Source: Ypsolopha sequella
Taxonomy: Eukaryota > Arthropoda > Insecta > Lepidoptera > Ypsolophidae
Length of the DNA: 64,000 nt
Assembly (NCBI GenBank): GCA_934047225.1
Contig: OW204001.1
Coordinates: 15,422,201 to 15,486,200, forward strand
Direction: 5' to 3'
Part shown: piece by piece, positions 32,043-42,606 of the stretch
Position numbering within the stretch: the stretch's first letter is position 1
How the letters are laid out: every line of letters begins with the position of its first letter
The notes under the pieces: generated by a model
What the model saw: only the letters and a program-made list of their open reading frames with translations
Told to the model about the DNA's origin: nothing
Database searches by the model: none
Position numbers and translations under genes: made by a program

Positions 32043-33515
32043 ATGCTTAAAAGAAAGCATTCTGATCATAGTGGGTAAGAATATATTTCACATAAACTGA
32101 AGAAATTCGAGAGAAAAATTAAGAAAGGTCGTCGCAAACACCGAACAGAAGAATCCACTTTGCCTTCACCCGCAGGTTCACGGAATTGTACGCCTTCGCT
32201 GATACACCTATCAGGTGAACATTTTTTGAGTGTAAAAGTAGTGAACCTTTACAGTTTTATCAACAAAATAATTAAAACAACAGATACTCGGACAGTACTT
32301 TGGTCTGTACCATCTCTGTTATCAATCAATAGACAAGTCTATACAGGTTTGCGTGTTTTTTCTTTGGAATTGCACTACCTGGAAATAGTATTGCGAACAG
32401 TACTTTGGGCTGTTTCTTTACTATCGGTGTGGGCACTAGCCTACCGACTAGTCTTTTTTCGCTGAAGAAAAATCGTTTACAGTTTTATCAACAACATAAT
32501 CAATACAACAGATACTCGAACAGTACTTTGGTCTGTACCATCTCTGTTGTCAATCAATAGACAAGTTTATACAGGTTTGCGTGTTTTTTCTTTGGAATTG
32601 CACTACCTGGAAATAGTATTGCAAACAGTACTTTGGGCTGTTTCTTTACTATCGGTGTGGGCACTAGCCTACCGACTAGTCTTTTTTCGCTGAAGAAAAA
32701 TCGTTTATTTTTCGACTACTGGCAGCGAAAATTTACAATCACGAGAATCTTGTGATGGAGGATCAAGCGGACGAGATTATCGTAATACAAGATGGAAATG
32801 GTTCTGCCGTCAATGTTGCTACCGCATCAGTGGCACAAAATAGTGACGTCACGCGACGACGGGGTGGCGGCGCATCACCTACGCACGGAGATGCGAATAT
32901 CGGCTCAAACGATGAAACCGTCGCTGCGGTCGAGACACCTGTTCTTGATACTAAACTATTAGAAATAATAGGCGAGGATCTGTCTTTGCGGATCCGAAAA
33001 ACGATATTGCGGTACGTTTTTGATTATATATCTACGAATGGGATAACGAAAGAAATCCGAAAAGAGTTACTTAGTAAGTATCTAGTACCAGGCAACTGCT
33101 CTCTTATTGATGCTCCAAAGTTGAATCCGGAGATGGCGGCCGCTTTTTACAGAACTAAACTCTAACAGAGACAGAAGCAAATAGCTAGTGCGATTGCCTG
33201 CTTAGGAGAAGTAATCACCCTAGTGCTTTCTATGGAAGAAAGAAATACCGCCCTTTTGCAGTTACTGATGGATGTCGGTCGGATTTTGTGTGACGGACAA
33301 CACACGGATTCAATAAACAGACGCAGTTTTGTCCTTTCTACTTTAAAGAAGGATTTGAAAGATCAAGTCCAAAAGACAAGCATTGGCAATCTCCTTTTTT
33401 GGGAAGGCCCTTGCTGATACCTTGAAAACTGCAAAGGCAATAAATAAATCCGGAGCTAATTTAACCGCCACTTCGTAAAATTACGTTGCGAAGCCTCCAC
33501 CATCAAAGAAGAAGC
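32043..33515 (+). pseudogene. DIRS gag-like ORF1, possibly spliced
   Basis: The main frame 32752-33417 has one internal stop (33163-33165) and then a frameshift near 33405, after which GKALADTLKTAKAINKSGAN continues. Recognisable DIRS gag blocks are LLQLLMDVGRILCD, RRSFVLSTLKKDLKDQV and the NLLF..ALAD.LK segment; the upstream part is acidic then polar. A basic leader opens at ATG 32043 (MLKRKHSDHSG, a stop, then HKLKKFERKIKKGRRK), typical of DIRS ORF1 N-termini. Splicing CAG|GTGAAC (32214/32215) to GGCAG|CG (32725/32726) would join it in frame to the main ORF. In DIRS elements this protein is thought to package RNA. Two stops and a frameshift make it inactive. Confidence 0.75.
32248..32703 (+). 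repeat. 228-bp tandem duplication inside the DIRS leader
   Basis: Copies 32248-32475 and 32476-32703, from TTTACAGTTTTATCAACAA to CGCTGAAGAAAAATCG. They differ by only a few substitutions. Both lie between the proposed donor and acceptor sites of ORF1. Confidence 0.95.
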
Positions 33516-33855
33516 CCTTTCAACCTGACAGGTCTTTAAACTGGAAACCGCCTCCCCGAGTCGCAGGCAGGCAGTCGAGCATAGTACTATGACGCGACCA
33601 TCTATGACGCAAGCTTGCACCGCCGCCCCACCCCCCGCCGCCACCGCCCCCGCGGCCGGCCCAGTTCTCGAGGAGCCAGCCGCAGCGCGCGGGCACATCG
33701 AGGCCCTCGCAGCCGACCTACCCTCGAGCCGTCGCTAAACATGGTAAAGTACGCCGGCAGATTGTTTTTACTTCTATGATCAATGGTCAAAAATCACAGA
33801 TGACCCAACTATCCTTTCATGGAAAAAATGATATGAGATCTTTTTTACACAGGCC

Positions 33856-35430
33856 GTGGTACGCACAGAACATTTAAATAAATGTTCTGAGGTGGTACGG
33901 TACCAGACGCCTTTAGAGCCATCTTATTCTAAAGCTGAAAAAACACTTTATAAAGAAGTTATCAGTATCAGTAATTTAATTTCTATTGGTGCCGTTTCTA
34001 AATGCCAACCCTGCGAGGGCCAATACATATCAAGTATTTTTCTAACCCCAAAACCAAACGGTAGTTATAGATTTATTCGAAACCTAAAAAATGACAATAA
34101 ATTCATTATAGCTATGTGTACTGGAAAATATGTGTATATAGGATATGTGTAGTGTTAAAACTCATAACAAAAAACTGTTTCATGAGTACATTTGATTTTA
34201 AAGACGCATATTTTTTAATTAAAATATGTAATAAATCAAAAAAGTACTTAAAATTCATATGGGACCAAGAACTATATGAATTTAACGTTCTTGATGACCT
34301 GTCTTATAGAATCTATTTATAAATAATCTAAATGATACAAAATACTTGTTGCAAGCTTTAGGTTTCATTATAAATTATGACAAAAGTACCTTAAAGCCAA
34401 GTACTAATCATAAGTTCTTAGGCTTCATTATACATTCTGAAAATTTTCAAGTGACGTTGTCTCTCGAAAAAAATTGTAAGGTACGTAAACAGATACAAAA
34501 ATTCCGCAAGCTAAAAAGATGTAAAGTTTGCGAATTTGCAAAATTGTTGGGTCTGCTTACATCGGTTTGCCCAGCTATCGAATACAGCTGGCTTTACTGA
34601 ATATATTTCTAGTGATTTTAATTGGTGGTCTGCAGCTATCAATAGACCATTCTACTCCTTGTAAATCTTTAGCGATGCCTCAACTAAGGGGGGATGGAGG
34701 GCCGCGTGCGATGGAGAGATTGCTAGTGGATTGTGGAGTGCGGAAGAGCAATTGAAACATATTAATGAATTAGAGATCTTGGCAGTTTATTTTGGGTTAA
34801 ATGTTTTCGCCATAACTGTCACAATTGTCAGATTATATTACTTATCGATAGTACAACCGCGATTGCATACGTTAATCGTATAGGCGGTGTACAGTTTCCC
34901 CACCCGACGCAGGCGTCGAGACTTATACCAGTGGTGTGAAGCTCGACAGATAAATGTATATGCATCGTATATAAGTTCGGCTGATAATGCTGTTGCGGAT
35001 GCTGAGTCGAGACTTATACATCCAGATATCGAGTGGGAATTCTCCGATAGAGCCTTAGAAGGATACCATCTACATTTGGATATCCAAAAAAAGGTACCTT
35101 CGATAGTCGAATAAAAAAATAAAAAAGCGAGAAATATATATCATGGCACAAAGATCCAGATGTTTTTTCTATTCGCTTTCACAGTGCCATGGTCGCATTT
35201 TTTACTTTTATGGATTTCCACCATTTTCTCTCATTCTAAAAATAAAAATTTGCAAACGACAAAGCTAAAGGTATTCTTGTTATCCCATATTGGCCGACGC
35301 AGCCATGGTACCCATATTTAATCAACTTAAAATTTCTGAACTCGACGTTCACCGACAGCTTACCTTGGTTGCCGGAGTATTGTTAGGAGCTCGATGTTTG
35401 GAAAAGGGTTCTCACAAGAGTCAACACATG
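33856..35430 (+). pseudogene. DIRS reverse transcriptase and RNase H, degraded
   Basis: RT fingers and palm: SIFLTPKPNGSYRFIRNLK (about 34035-34095), then STFDFKDAYFLIKI (motif A aspartate, from about 34184), and FNVL running directly into DD (34280-34300). The stretch between FNVLPFGL and YLDD, which includes motif B, appears deleted, so the polymerase active site is incomplete. The thumb follows (LGFIINYDKSTLKPS, FLGFIIHS, 34346-34460). RNase H: LLIDSTTAIAYVNRIGG (about 34838-34890), then LYQWCEARQINVYASYI and SADNAVADAESRL (34920-35010). A final GILVIPYWPTQPWYPYL block (from about 35269) is the DIRS C-terminal signature. Frames change several times and stops are present. In a working element it would copy the RNA into DNA. 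Confidence 0.85.
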
Positions 35431-35469
35431 TAATGTTAGCCTCTCTTTAACTCAATAACTCTTGACTTT

Positions 35470-36371
35470 GATAACTCAATAAAACAGTACGATGTTTGCT
35501 TGAAGAAGTGGGTCACATTTTGTAATGAACAAAATTTAGTTTTTTATGAGGCGTCAATACCAAATAATATATATCATTAAATTTTTGACTTATCTTTTTC
35601 AAGAAGGTGCTCAGTATAATAGCACTTTGAATAGTTGCAGATCTGCACTATCCCTTATTTTTTGAACAAGTTTTTGGAAGAGATAAAAACTTAAAACATT
35701 TTTTTCAAGGGCATATTTCGGCTACGTGCAACAAAGCCCAAGTACAACGTAATGTGGTACAAATCTCAGGTCTTACTTTTTTTAGCTGGATGATACCTTA
35801 ACAAAATTCTAGGCTTAGAAAAGCTTACTAAAAAACTAGTCACTTTTTTGGCACTGGTTACTGTTCATCGAGCACAAACAATTACACAAATAAACATTAA
35901 AAACATAACAATACATTCAGATAAAATCACTATTATGATTCCTGATTTAGAGAGTAGGATCTTTCCAACTATATCTAAATTTACCTTTTTTTATTTTTGA
36001 AGAAAATCTTAAAATACGCCAGGAAAAACGTTATTAGCATACTTAAAAATTACTGAAGGTGTACGTCATTCCGAAAATTTGTTTATCAGTTTCCGGAAAC
36101 CTCACAATACGGTAACTGTACAAACCATCAGTCTATGGATTAAGCGGACATTAGAGGAGAGTGATATTGACGTCTCGATCTTTACGGCGCCCAGCACAAG
36201 GCATGCGGCCAACTCAGAAGCTAACAAGGTGTAAATATTGAAACAATTTGTAAAACTGCGGGATGAAGCAGTAGCTCCACCGCATTTTCCAAATTTTATA
36301 ATAGAGATATTCATAGCAATATTTCAACAAACGCATTTGCCAGAAGTATTATTAATGATTCCTTCAATTAA
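35470..36371 (+). pseudogene. DIRS tyrosine recombinase, degraded
   Basis: N-terminal SAM-like part: LKKWVTFCNEQNLVFYEASI (from about 35498) with FLTYLFQEGAQYNSTLN and SCRSALSLI. Catalytic part: LTKKLVTFLALVTVHRAQTI (about 35821-35880) with the first arginine; later QTISLWIKRTLEESDIDVS and FTAPSTRHAANS (about 36185-36215); last, FSKFYNRDI carrying the candidate nucleophile tyrosine (near 36292). The usual HxxR reads PSTR, so the histidine is lost; a TGA replaces the tryptophan codon before SSSST; and frames shift at least twice. Known role: integrating the circular DNA form. This copy cannot encode an active enzyme. Confidence 0.85.
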
Positions 36372-36643
36372 TAAATAATAAGTCAGTATGACTTGTTTAT
36401 TTTCAATTTTAAATTTTTACCGTATTACAAATGCTTCTCACCAAATGTTTGTAAAAAGGAATAAACATGAATGTAATCTAAAATTTTTTAGTTATATACA
36501 CATATTAATTACATATATATGTGTTATGGAATTAAGAACTTAAAGTAAATATTTTGTTTAAATAATAAATGAGACATGGGATTATGAGGGAGTCACCCTT
36601 AAAGTAGCTGCTTCTTTTTTCACGACTACAAATCTCTAAATAT

Positions 36644-36767
36644 CTACATGTGTACTTATATCTAATCTCGAGGACGAAGCACGAGTATAATTAATGATTA
36701 AACGAACTTACCTGTACGTGAAGTTCAATCATAATTATACGAAGTGCTTCGTCCGAAGAGATTAGAT
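36644..36767 (+). repeat. DIRS internal complementary region
   Basis: 36644-36691 is the exact reverse complement of the left edge (from 31814). 36686-36767 is the exact reverse complement of the right edge (to 37049). The two overlap on TATAAT at 36686-36691. In the DIRS-1 replication model this region templates completion of both ends by forming the circle junction. Confidence 0.95.
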
Positions 36768-36840
36768 CCCTCCCCCCCTAAATTTTCAATTAATCCCAAA
36801 AGACGTCGTGAAAATAACATGATATGGTAGCTCTAAACTA

Positions 36841-36977
36841 AATGATGATCGGCGGTCGGGACAGTAACTACCTACAGACGAAAAAAAAAATGTAGGTAGA
36901 TTGTTTTTTTCTTTCAACTATAGTGCAGGAATGGCCACACGATGTGTGATACTACATGTGTACTTATATCTAATCTC
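36841..36977 (-). repeat. DIRS right inverted terminal repeat
   Basis: Reverse complement of 31836-31972 with no difference seen over 137 bp. Confidence 0.95.
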
Positions 36978-37063
36978 TTCGGACGAAGCACTTCGTATAA
37001 TTATGATTGAACTTCACGTACAGGTAAGTTCGTTTAATCATTAATTATATATGATAGTTAACG

Positions 37064-37388
37064 ATCGATTCTCCGTATTTGTTACAAAATATTAATAAAT
37101 AATTATAACGGCCAAAATACAACTTTCAGATAAGAGAAATGTATAACAATAGTTCATTTGATATTGGGGAGGCTTCAAAATAATAGGATTTTCCATAAGT
37201 GATTTTAGAACAATTAAATAAAAAAAAACTAAAATCACTCTTAAGGAAAATCCAATTATTTTGAAGCTACCGTAACATCATTTAATCATATAGTAAACTA
37301 TTGTTATACATTGGTCTTATTTAAAAGTTGTATTTTGGCCGTTTTAATTATTTCTTATTATTTTGAAACAAATCCGGAGAATCGACCT
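37064..37388. mobile_element. Palindromic MITE next to the DIRS element
   Basis: Arms of ~150 bp: CGATTCTCCGTATTTGTTAC...CCATAAGTGATTTTAG and CTAAAATCACTCTTAAGGAA...CCGGAGAATCG, around a short A-rich loop. It starts 14 bp after the DIRS right edge. No clear target duplication. Confidence 0.8.
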
Positions 37389-37657
37389 TTAAGATTTTAA
37401 TTACTATAATTGGAATGCAAAAAGTATTGAATAAATATTTAATAAAGTTCGTCTATATAAACGACGCCTGTTTTTGATTGAGCCTTATAAAATCAACAAG
37501 CGTTATAAATCTTTTACCAGCCTTAGCAAAGTCTTTATTTATTTCGTTTTTATAATTGGGGGTAGGATTACAATTAAACGAAAGGCTGACAAGGACAGAA
37601 GGTCATTAAGATAAAGCTGATTTTATTTCGTTACTCTTTAGCCAGTTTGAGTATGTA

Positions 37658-37942
37658 CAGTCGACAAGATTCCCGCCTGTCCACCTTAAGAGCTAGTTTT
37701 GTGTGCAGTAGTTCGCGGCGTTTCCGCTAGCCCCCGCCTTGCCAGTTTTTGTCTGCAAATATTCATTCACGCTCAACCATAAAATTTGACTAATGAAGTC
37801 TAATGGACCCGAGAATCTCATAAAAAGTGCCTCTCATAAACTTTCATTGGTCAACAAAATAAAGGACGTGGCTGGCTAACTGAAATCGCCACTTGCAAGC
37901 AACATGGTTTTGAAAGTGGACAGGCGGGCATCTTGTCGACTG
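37658..37942. mobile_element. TA-flanked MITE
   Basis: CAGTCGACAAGATTCCCGCC, then TGTCCAC, at the left; GTGGACAGGCGGGCATCTTG, then TCGACTG, at the right; TA on both sides. 285 bp, interior GC-richer than its surroundings (GTTCGCGGCGTTTCCGCTAG), no transposase. Confidence 0.85.
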
Positions 37943-38520
37943 TACTTACTTTGTTTGAAAATAATAGAAATAAAATTGCCGAAATTTTCTTACAGATTCA
38001 TGAGTTCATAGTTCCTGTAATTCAATAGTTATTTAAATTATTTGTTTTTTGTTTGAAAGTTGATTTCAAGGTTTTACGTTTACATATTAAATTTTGTTTT
38101 TATTGTCAGTTTGATAACCAAAATTAAAATTACAAAAACAGTCCGCACTAAATGCCATCCATTTCCACGATAAGATTTGTGATAGTTTCTTACAGCTGAC
38201 TCTTTTTAAAAATTAAAAGAATGTTGCTGTTAGCTCAATGTCGTGTCATTCATACACAAAAGAAATTAAATAATTTGGATTTGTAATTCCTAAAAAAAAT
38301 GCAAAAAGGTTACTGAAAATTGAGTTTCCTTCAAATCCTCTATAGAAAACGGCAATTTCATGTGTAAAGACTTTGAGTAAGTGCGGGTTTATTTATACTA
38401 AGATAAACGTCTATCCTTTCAAAATTATACTTTGCATACGCTGGTCAAAAAAAAAGAAAGACATTTTTTATTGCTGCCTAAACAGTCTTTATGTTTTTTT
38501 TTTTCTTGAATTTTGGCTAC

Positions 38521-38830
38521 AATAAAATAAACTTTTAACAAAAAAATAGCAACCGACTTCAATAGTTACAGCAGTCATTCACTAAAAAGTTAATAATAAT
38601 TCTATAAAGACCGATTGTACCGAAGCAACACTTTTGCCGACTTCTTTCTTCCTGAAACGTTATGTTATCTATAAGTCGGCGTTCATAACATAATGTTTCA
38701 GGAAGAAAGAAGTCGGCAAAAGTGTTGCTTCAGTACAATCGGTCTTTATAGAATTATTATTAATTTTTAGTGAATGACTACTATACTATTGAAGTCGGTT
38801 GCTATTTTTTTGTTAAAAGTTTATTTTATT
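38521..38830. mobile_element. Long-palindrome element
   Basis: Arms 38521-38667 and 38686-38830 are reverse complements with few mismatches (AATAAAATAAACTTTTAACA, CCGACTTCAATAG, AGAAAGAAGTCGGCAAAAG) around an 18 bp loop. A full-length transcript would form a ~145 bp hairpin. Confidence 0.85.
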
Positions 38831-38952
38831 TCACATTTTTTAGTGTTGCTGGGTTAAGTTGTGAGGTATAGGTAGTTCTTGCAAACGTGGTGTTAATATG
38901 AAACGAAGTTCAAGTGAGTATAAGTAGCCATGTTTGAGTAGCTTCCTGCTAT

Positions 38953-39617
38953 CAGCACCCTAACACAACATGATTACCGCAATCTCGAGTTATGTGCTGT
39001 CATCCGTTGAAGAGTTCTACGGTGATGAAGCCAAGATCGAAGGTCAGGTGGGTACACTAGCAATTTTCAGCAATGCCCTGCAATGAGCACCCTAACACAA
39101 ACTGGTTGCCGCAATCCAAAGTTATGTGCTGTCATCCGTTGATGAGTTCTATGGTGATGAAGCCAGGATCGAAGGTCAGGTGGGTATTCTGATTATCTCC
39201 AAGTAATACCCTTGAATCAGCACCCTAACGCAGTGATTGCCACAATCTCGAGTTATGTGCTCTGATCCGTTGAGGAGTTCTATGGTGAATATGGTGATGA
39301 AGCCAGGATCGAAGGTCAGGTGGAAGAATGTCGATTTTCAAGTAATACCTTGTATTCAGCACCCAGGTACAAAGCGATTACCTCAATTTTGAGAGGTATG
39401 CTGTCATTTTCTGAAGAGTTCCACTGCCTATCTCTGAAGACCTTCATCAGATCATGACTTAACCCAAAATGGGACCTACCTGGAAGTAAACTCTTTCAAA
39501 GAAAAAAAGAATTGTTCAAATCGGTCCAGAAATGACGGAGTTATGGAGTAACAACGCCAAAAAAAAAAAACATACAGTCGAATTGAGAACCGCCTCCTTT
39601 TTGAAGTCGGTTAAAAA
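38953..39617 (+). repeat. Repeat with four ~135-bp internal units and a common tail
   Basis: Units begin CAGCACCCTAA at about 38953, 39085, 39218 and 39357 and carry GTTATGTGCTGTCATCCGTT, GAGTTCTA.GGTGATGAAGCC and ATCGAAGGTCAGGTGG; the last is diverged. The end (ACAGTCGAATTGAGAACCGC, TTTTTGAAGTCGGTTAAAAA) is the tail also seen at 19050-19105, and probably marks the 3' end of the dispersed element. Confidence 0.75.
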
Positions 39618-40080
39618 TATAATGATGGCTGCCTATCAATACCCAAGTGAAGCGAAATACTTACTTTACTCTTTTATTAAAATATTAAAGCCCTGAAAAA
39701 TTTGGTGTTCGTTCGCAGAGTATAAAATATACCACTTTCAAAGCCAAACTTTTTGGTAAGTTATGCGGGTAAAGCGTAAAAATTTAATGAGTTGGAGGCG
39801 TAGAGTAAAAGTGTTGAGTTTTATGTAGAGCACGGGAAAATTATTATCTTCTATAGTAAAGAGGAAGTGTTGTTTTCATGGTTTTACGAGGTGAAACATT
39901 TTGGCGCTAGTATTCCAGAGAATTATAACTGGGAATAACTTGAGAGTCTATAAACCACACACCTTCGCATGATCCTCTGATATCAGCAACATAGCAACAA
40001 TCGCTCTGAAATAAATATATAAATAAATAAATATGAATAAAAATGTATTTATTGGTCACCAATTGACAAAATTCATTGTA

Positions 40081-40191
40081 CAGTGGAGACCACATCAAGC
40101 TATACACTTGCAGTACCAAATTAGCCCCTACATAGAAGAAATTACGATAGGTACAAAGTCCAATGTGTCTCACTTGATGCGGTCTCCACTG
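40081..40191. mobile_element. 111-bp TA-flanked MITE
   Basis: CAGTGGAGACCACATCAAGC at the left, CTTGATGCGGTCTCCACTG at the right, TA on each side. A second, interrupted copy is at 56290-56656. Overlapping ORFs on both strands are spurious. Confidence 0.9.
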
Positions 40192-40500
40192 TACAAATAT
40201 CTAAGACTAAACATCTTATAACAATATAGTAGAGATAGACTGGCTTGCAAATTGTCTGATACTTGAGACAATAAAACGTTGCGTTAGCAGCTGTTTTAGT
40301 TTAAAATATGGTAAATTGCCACGTAACAAAAACACATTACATTTTTTCGATTGAAAAGAATTGTAAAGTTACCATACAATAAAACGATAGTAAACATTGC
40401 GTATTATTGATTTCAATACAAGAAATGCCCTGAATGTCTTACATTTAAATAATAACTATTACTTTCACCGTATTCTTTGGGTGAAAAACGCGCTTTTTAA

Positions 40501-40835
40501 AAGCGGTTTCGCAGCCGGATTGTGAAAAACCCGCCTTTTTCGAAACAGAACACTTCAATTCAAAATTTACTCAATAGTTATTCAAAAAAACCTTATTACC
40601 TATGTATTGTGTATGCGCTCTCATCGCAAAGTTTCCATTGGTGTCTGTAAATTAGAATTTCAATTTTTTTTTTATTTAAAACTTTTGAAGTTCTAATTTA
40701 CAGAAACCAATGGATACTTTGCTATGGCAACATACAAAATACACAGGTAATAATGTTTTGTTGACTAACTATTAAGTGAATTTTGAAATTAATTAGAAAA
40801 GGCGGGTATTTCAAAATCCGGCTGCGAAACCGCTC
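40501..40835. mobile_element. TTAA-flanked palindromic MITE
   Basis: AAGCGGTTTCGCAGCCGGAT and complement at the two ends; arms continue inward over most of the 335 bp. TTAA stands on both sides (40497-40500, 40836-40839), as with piggyBac-type targets, though the terminal bases are not the usual piggyBac CCC. Half copy at 26228-26327. Confidence 0.85.
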
Positions 40836-40916
40836 TTAAACTAAATGTATGTTATAAAGCTTTAATTTTGCCTTGCCTTTCACTTTTAAAAACATAAACG
40901 TGCATAGTAATAAACC

Positions 40917-41118
40917 GTACCCCTATTATAAATGCGAAAGTGTCGTGTTTGTTGGTTTGTCTGAGGGTTTGTCTTTCTTACACGCAGCAACGGAGCAATG
41001 GATCGACGTGATTTTTGTATAGAAATATTGTATGGCCTGGAGAGTGAAATTTGCTACTTTTATCCCGGGAAAATGCAAAAATGAAATCAGCGCGGGCGAA
41101 TCCGCAGTCAAAAGCTAG
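40917..41118 (+). mobile_element. Short Helitron-derived element
   Basis: Starts near TACCCCTATTATAAATGCG and ends GGCGAATCCGCAGTCAAAAG, CTAG (41115-41118), T. It is the sister of 18572-18766. Minus ORFs inside are spurious. Confidence 0.75.
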
Positions 41119-41543
41119 TAATATATAAGTAGTTATAAAATATATCATATAAATACTTCTAAACATAAAATTAAACACTTGGAATGTAATGTTCAGTGAA
41201 TATTACACAAATCGCGATTCCAATGAACTGTAAATTCAGAATTGGCATAACTTTATAATTAATTGCTAATAGAATTATATATTATTATCTGAAAGTTAAC
41301 TCGAACGACATTCAGTTTCATACTAGACAACCCATGAGAAAATTTCCATTGTAAGTCGAATTTGGTGCTTTAGCAAAATGTAACATCTCAACAATATTAT
41401 TTTGTGCAACCATGACATAATGTGAGACATTGGGACACGAGTGCTTGTGTACGAAACGAACGAAGTGAGTTTCGTTATGAACTGCACGAGAATCCCAAAG
41501 TCTAAGGAGATCTAAAAAGGCCGACTTGGGTGAATCATAAAAT

Positions 41544-41625
41544 GATTTGAAAGTAGGATAGAGTCAGAGTTATTTCACGCGTGCAAAAGAGACGGCATTA
41601 GAAAATAATCATAATGTGATTCACG
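41544..41625 (+). repeat. Dispersed repeat E (second copy 47087-47168)
   Basis: GATTTGAAAGTAGGATAGAG, TCAGAGTT.TTTCACGCGTG, CAAAAGAGACGGCATTAGAA and AATCATAAT.TGATTCA are shared by the two loci. Confidence 0.8.
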
Positions 41626-42606
41626 AAAAACGGCCTTTTTACAGCCAAGAGGACCAATTGCACGCAATAGTTCATCTACGACCATCAAAAATACCGTCTT
41701 TGCCTGACATTTTGTATAATAAACTAAAAATTTCATGAAAAATGAGAAAAAGAACACTCGTTATGATGTTATGCATGCATTTTTTTTATTTTAATTTTTG
41801 TGTGTATATTATTGTTAAACTACTATCTATCTATATAAATAAAAATGAATTGCTGTTCGTTAGTCTCGCTAAAACTCGAGAACGGCTGAACCGATTTGGC
41901 TAATTTTAGTCTTGAAATATTTGTAGAAGTCCAGGAAAGGATTAAGCGATAAGAAAATGTGGAAAAATTGCGAGGAAAATACTAAAAACGACAATTTTAT
42001 TTTCCCATACAAACTGTTCTTACCTGTCAAACATTTGATGTTCACCCCGTCGCGTCGGTTCGGTATGTTAGGAATAAAAACATGTAGATCTAGATTAAAT
42101 AAGGGTTTGGAATCGACAACATATATCCATAATAGTCTGATTATCGCGTATTTAGATTTAAAACATGTAAAATAATGACACTATAATGACACTTGGTTGT
42201 TGTGTTGGGTGCGTTCAGAAATATACTTTGAAACAGTAAAGTTCGCTATACGATCTGAAATTGGGTACTAAAAATCAAATCAGCGACTCTTTATCAAATG
42301 TCCGGTACTATGAAATTTGGATGAGGTTTTACATTATGACATCACAGTTTTTTGTGATCAAACTGCTTCCTTTTTTCTTAGTTTTTAGCAATTATAAAAT
42401 TGTCAAACCCTCAAAAAAATCCGTTAAAATGTTTTAACAATTATTTTAGAAGATCACATTGGATTGTGTCAGTTATTTTACTTTAACAGCAGTCAAGTTT
42501 CAGAATGCACGGAATTGCATTCAATTTATCTATTACCCGCACACATTATGTTTTAACACCGGAAAAAAGATTCAAAACTTGATTTGTCATTCTGATACTG
42601 CTTACA

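Larger units (their letters stand above)
31814..37049 (+). mobile_element. DIRS-type tyrosine-recombinase retrotransposon, complete ends
   Basis: A 5,236 bp element in the order: left terminal extension (31814-31835), left ITR (31836-31972), gag-like ORF, reverse transcriptase/RNase H, tyrosine recombinase, internal complementary region (36644-36767), right ITR (36841-36977), right extension (36978-37049). Both outer edges end in ATTATA (31814-31819 and 37044-37049). These are merged into one shared TATAAT in the internal complementary region (36686-36691), as expected if the ends are rebuilt from a circular-junction template in the DIRS-1 model. No target-site duplication is expected, because integration is by tyrosine recombinase. 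All three protein regions carry stops, frameshifts or deletions, so the copy is not autonomous. Confidence 0.93.

Noticed and set aside
33456..33790. Minus ORFs rich in Ala, Gly and Arg
   Set aside because: Shadows of the GC-rich proline-type stretch between DIRS gag and RT; no domain.
31814..37049. LTR retrotransposon or endogenous retrovirus
   Set aside because: Terminal repeats are inverted, there is a tyrosine recombinase instead of an integrase, and an internal complementary region; no envelope-like frame.
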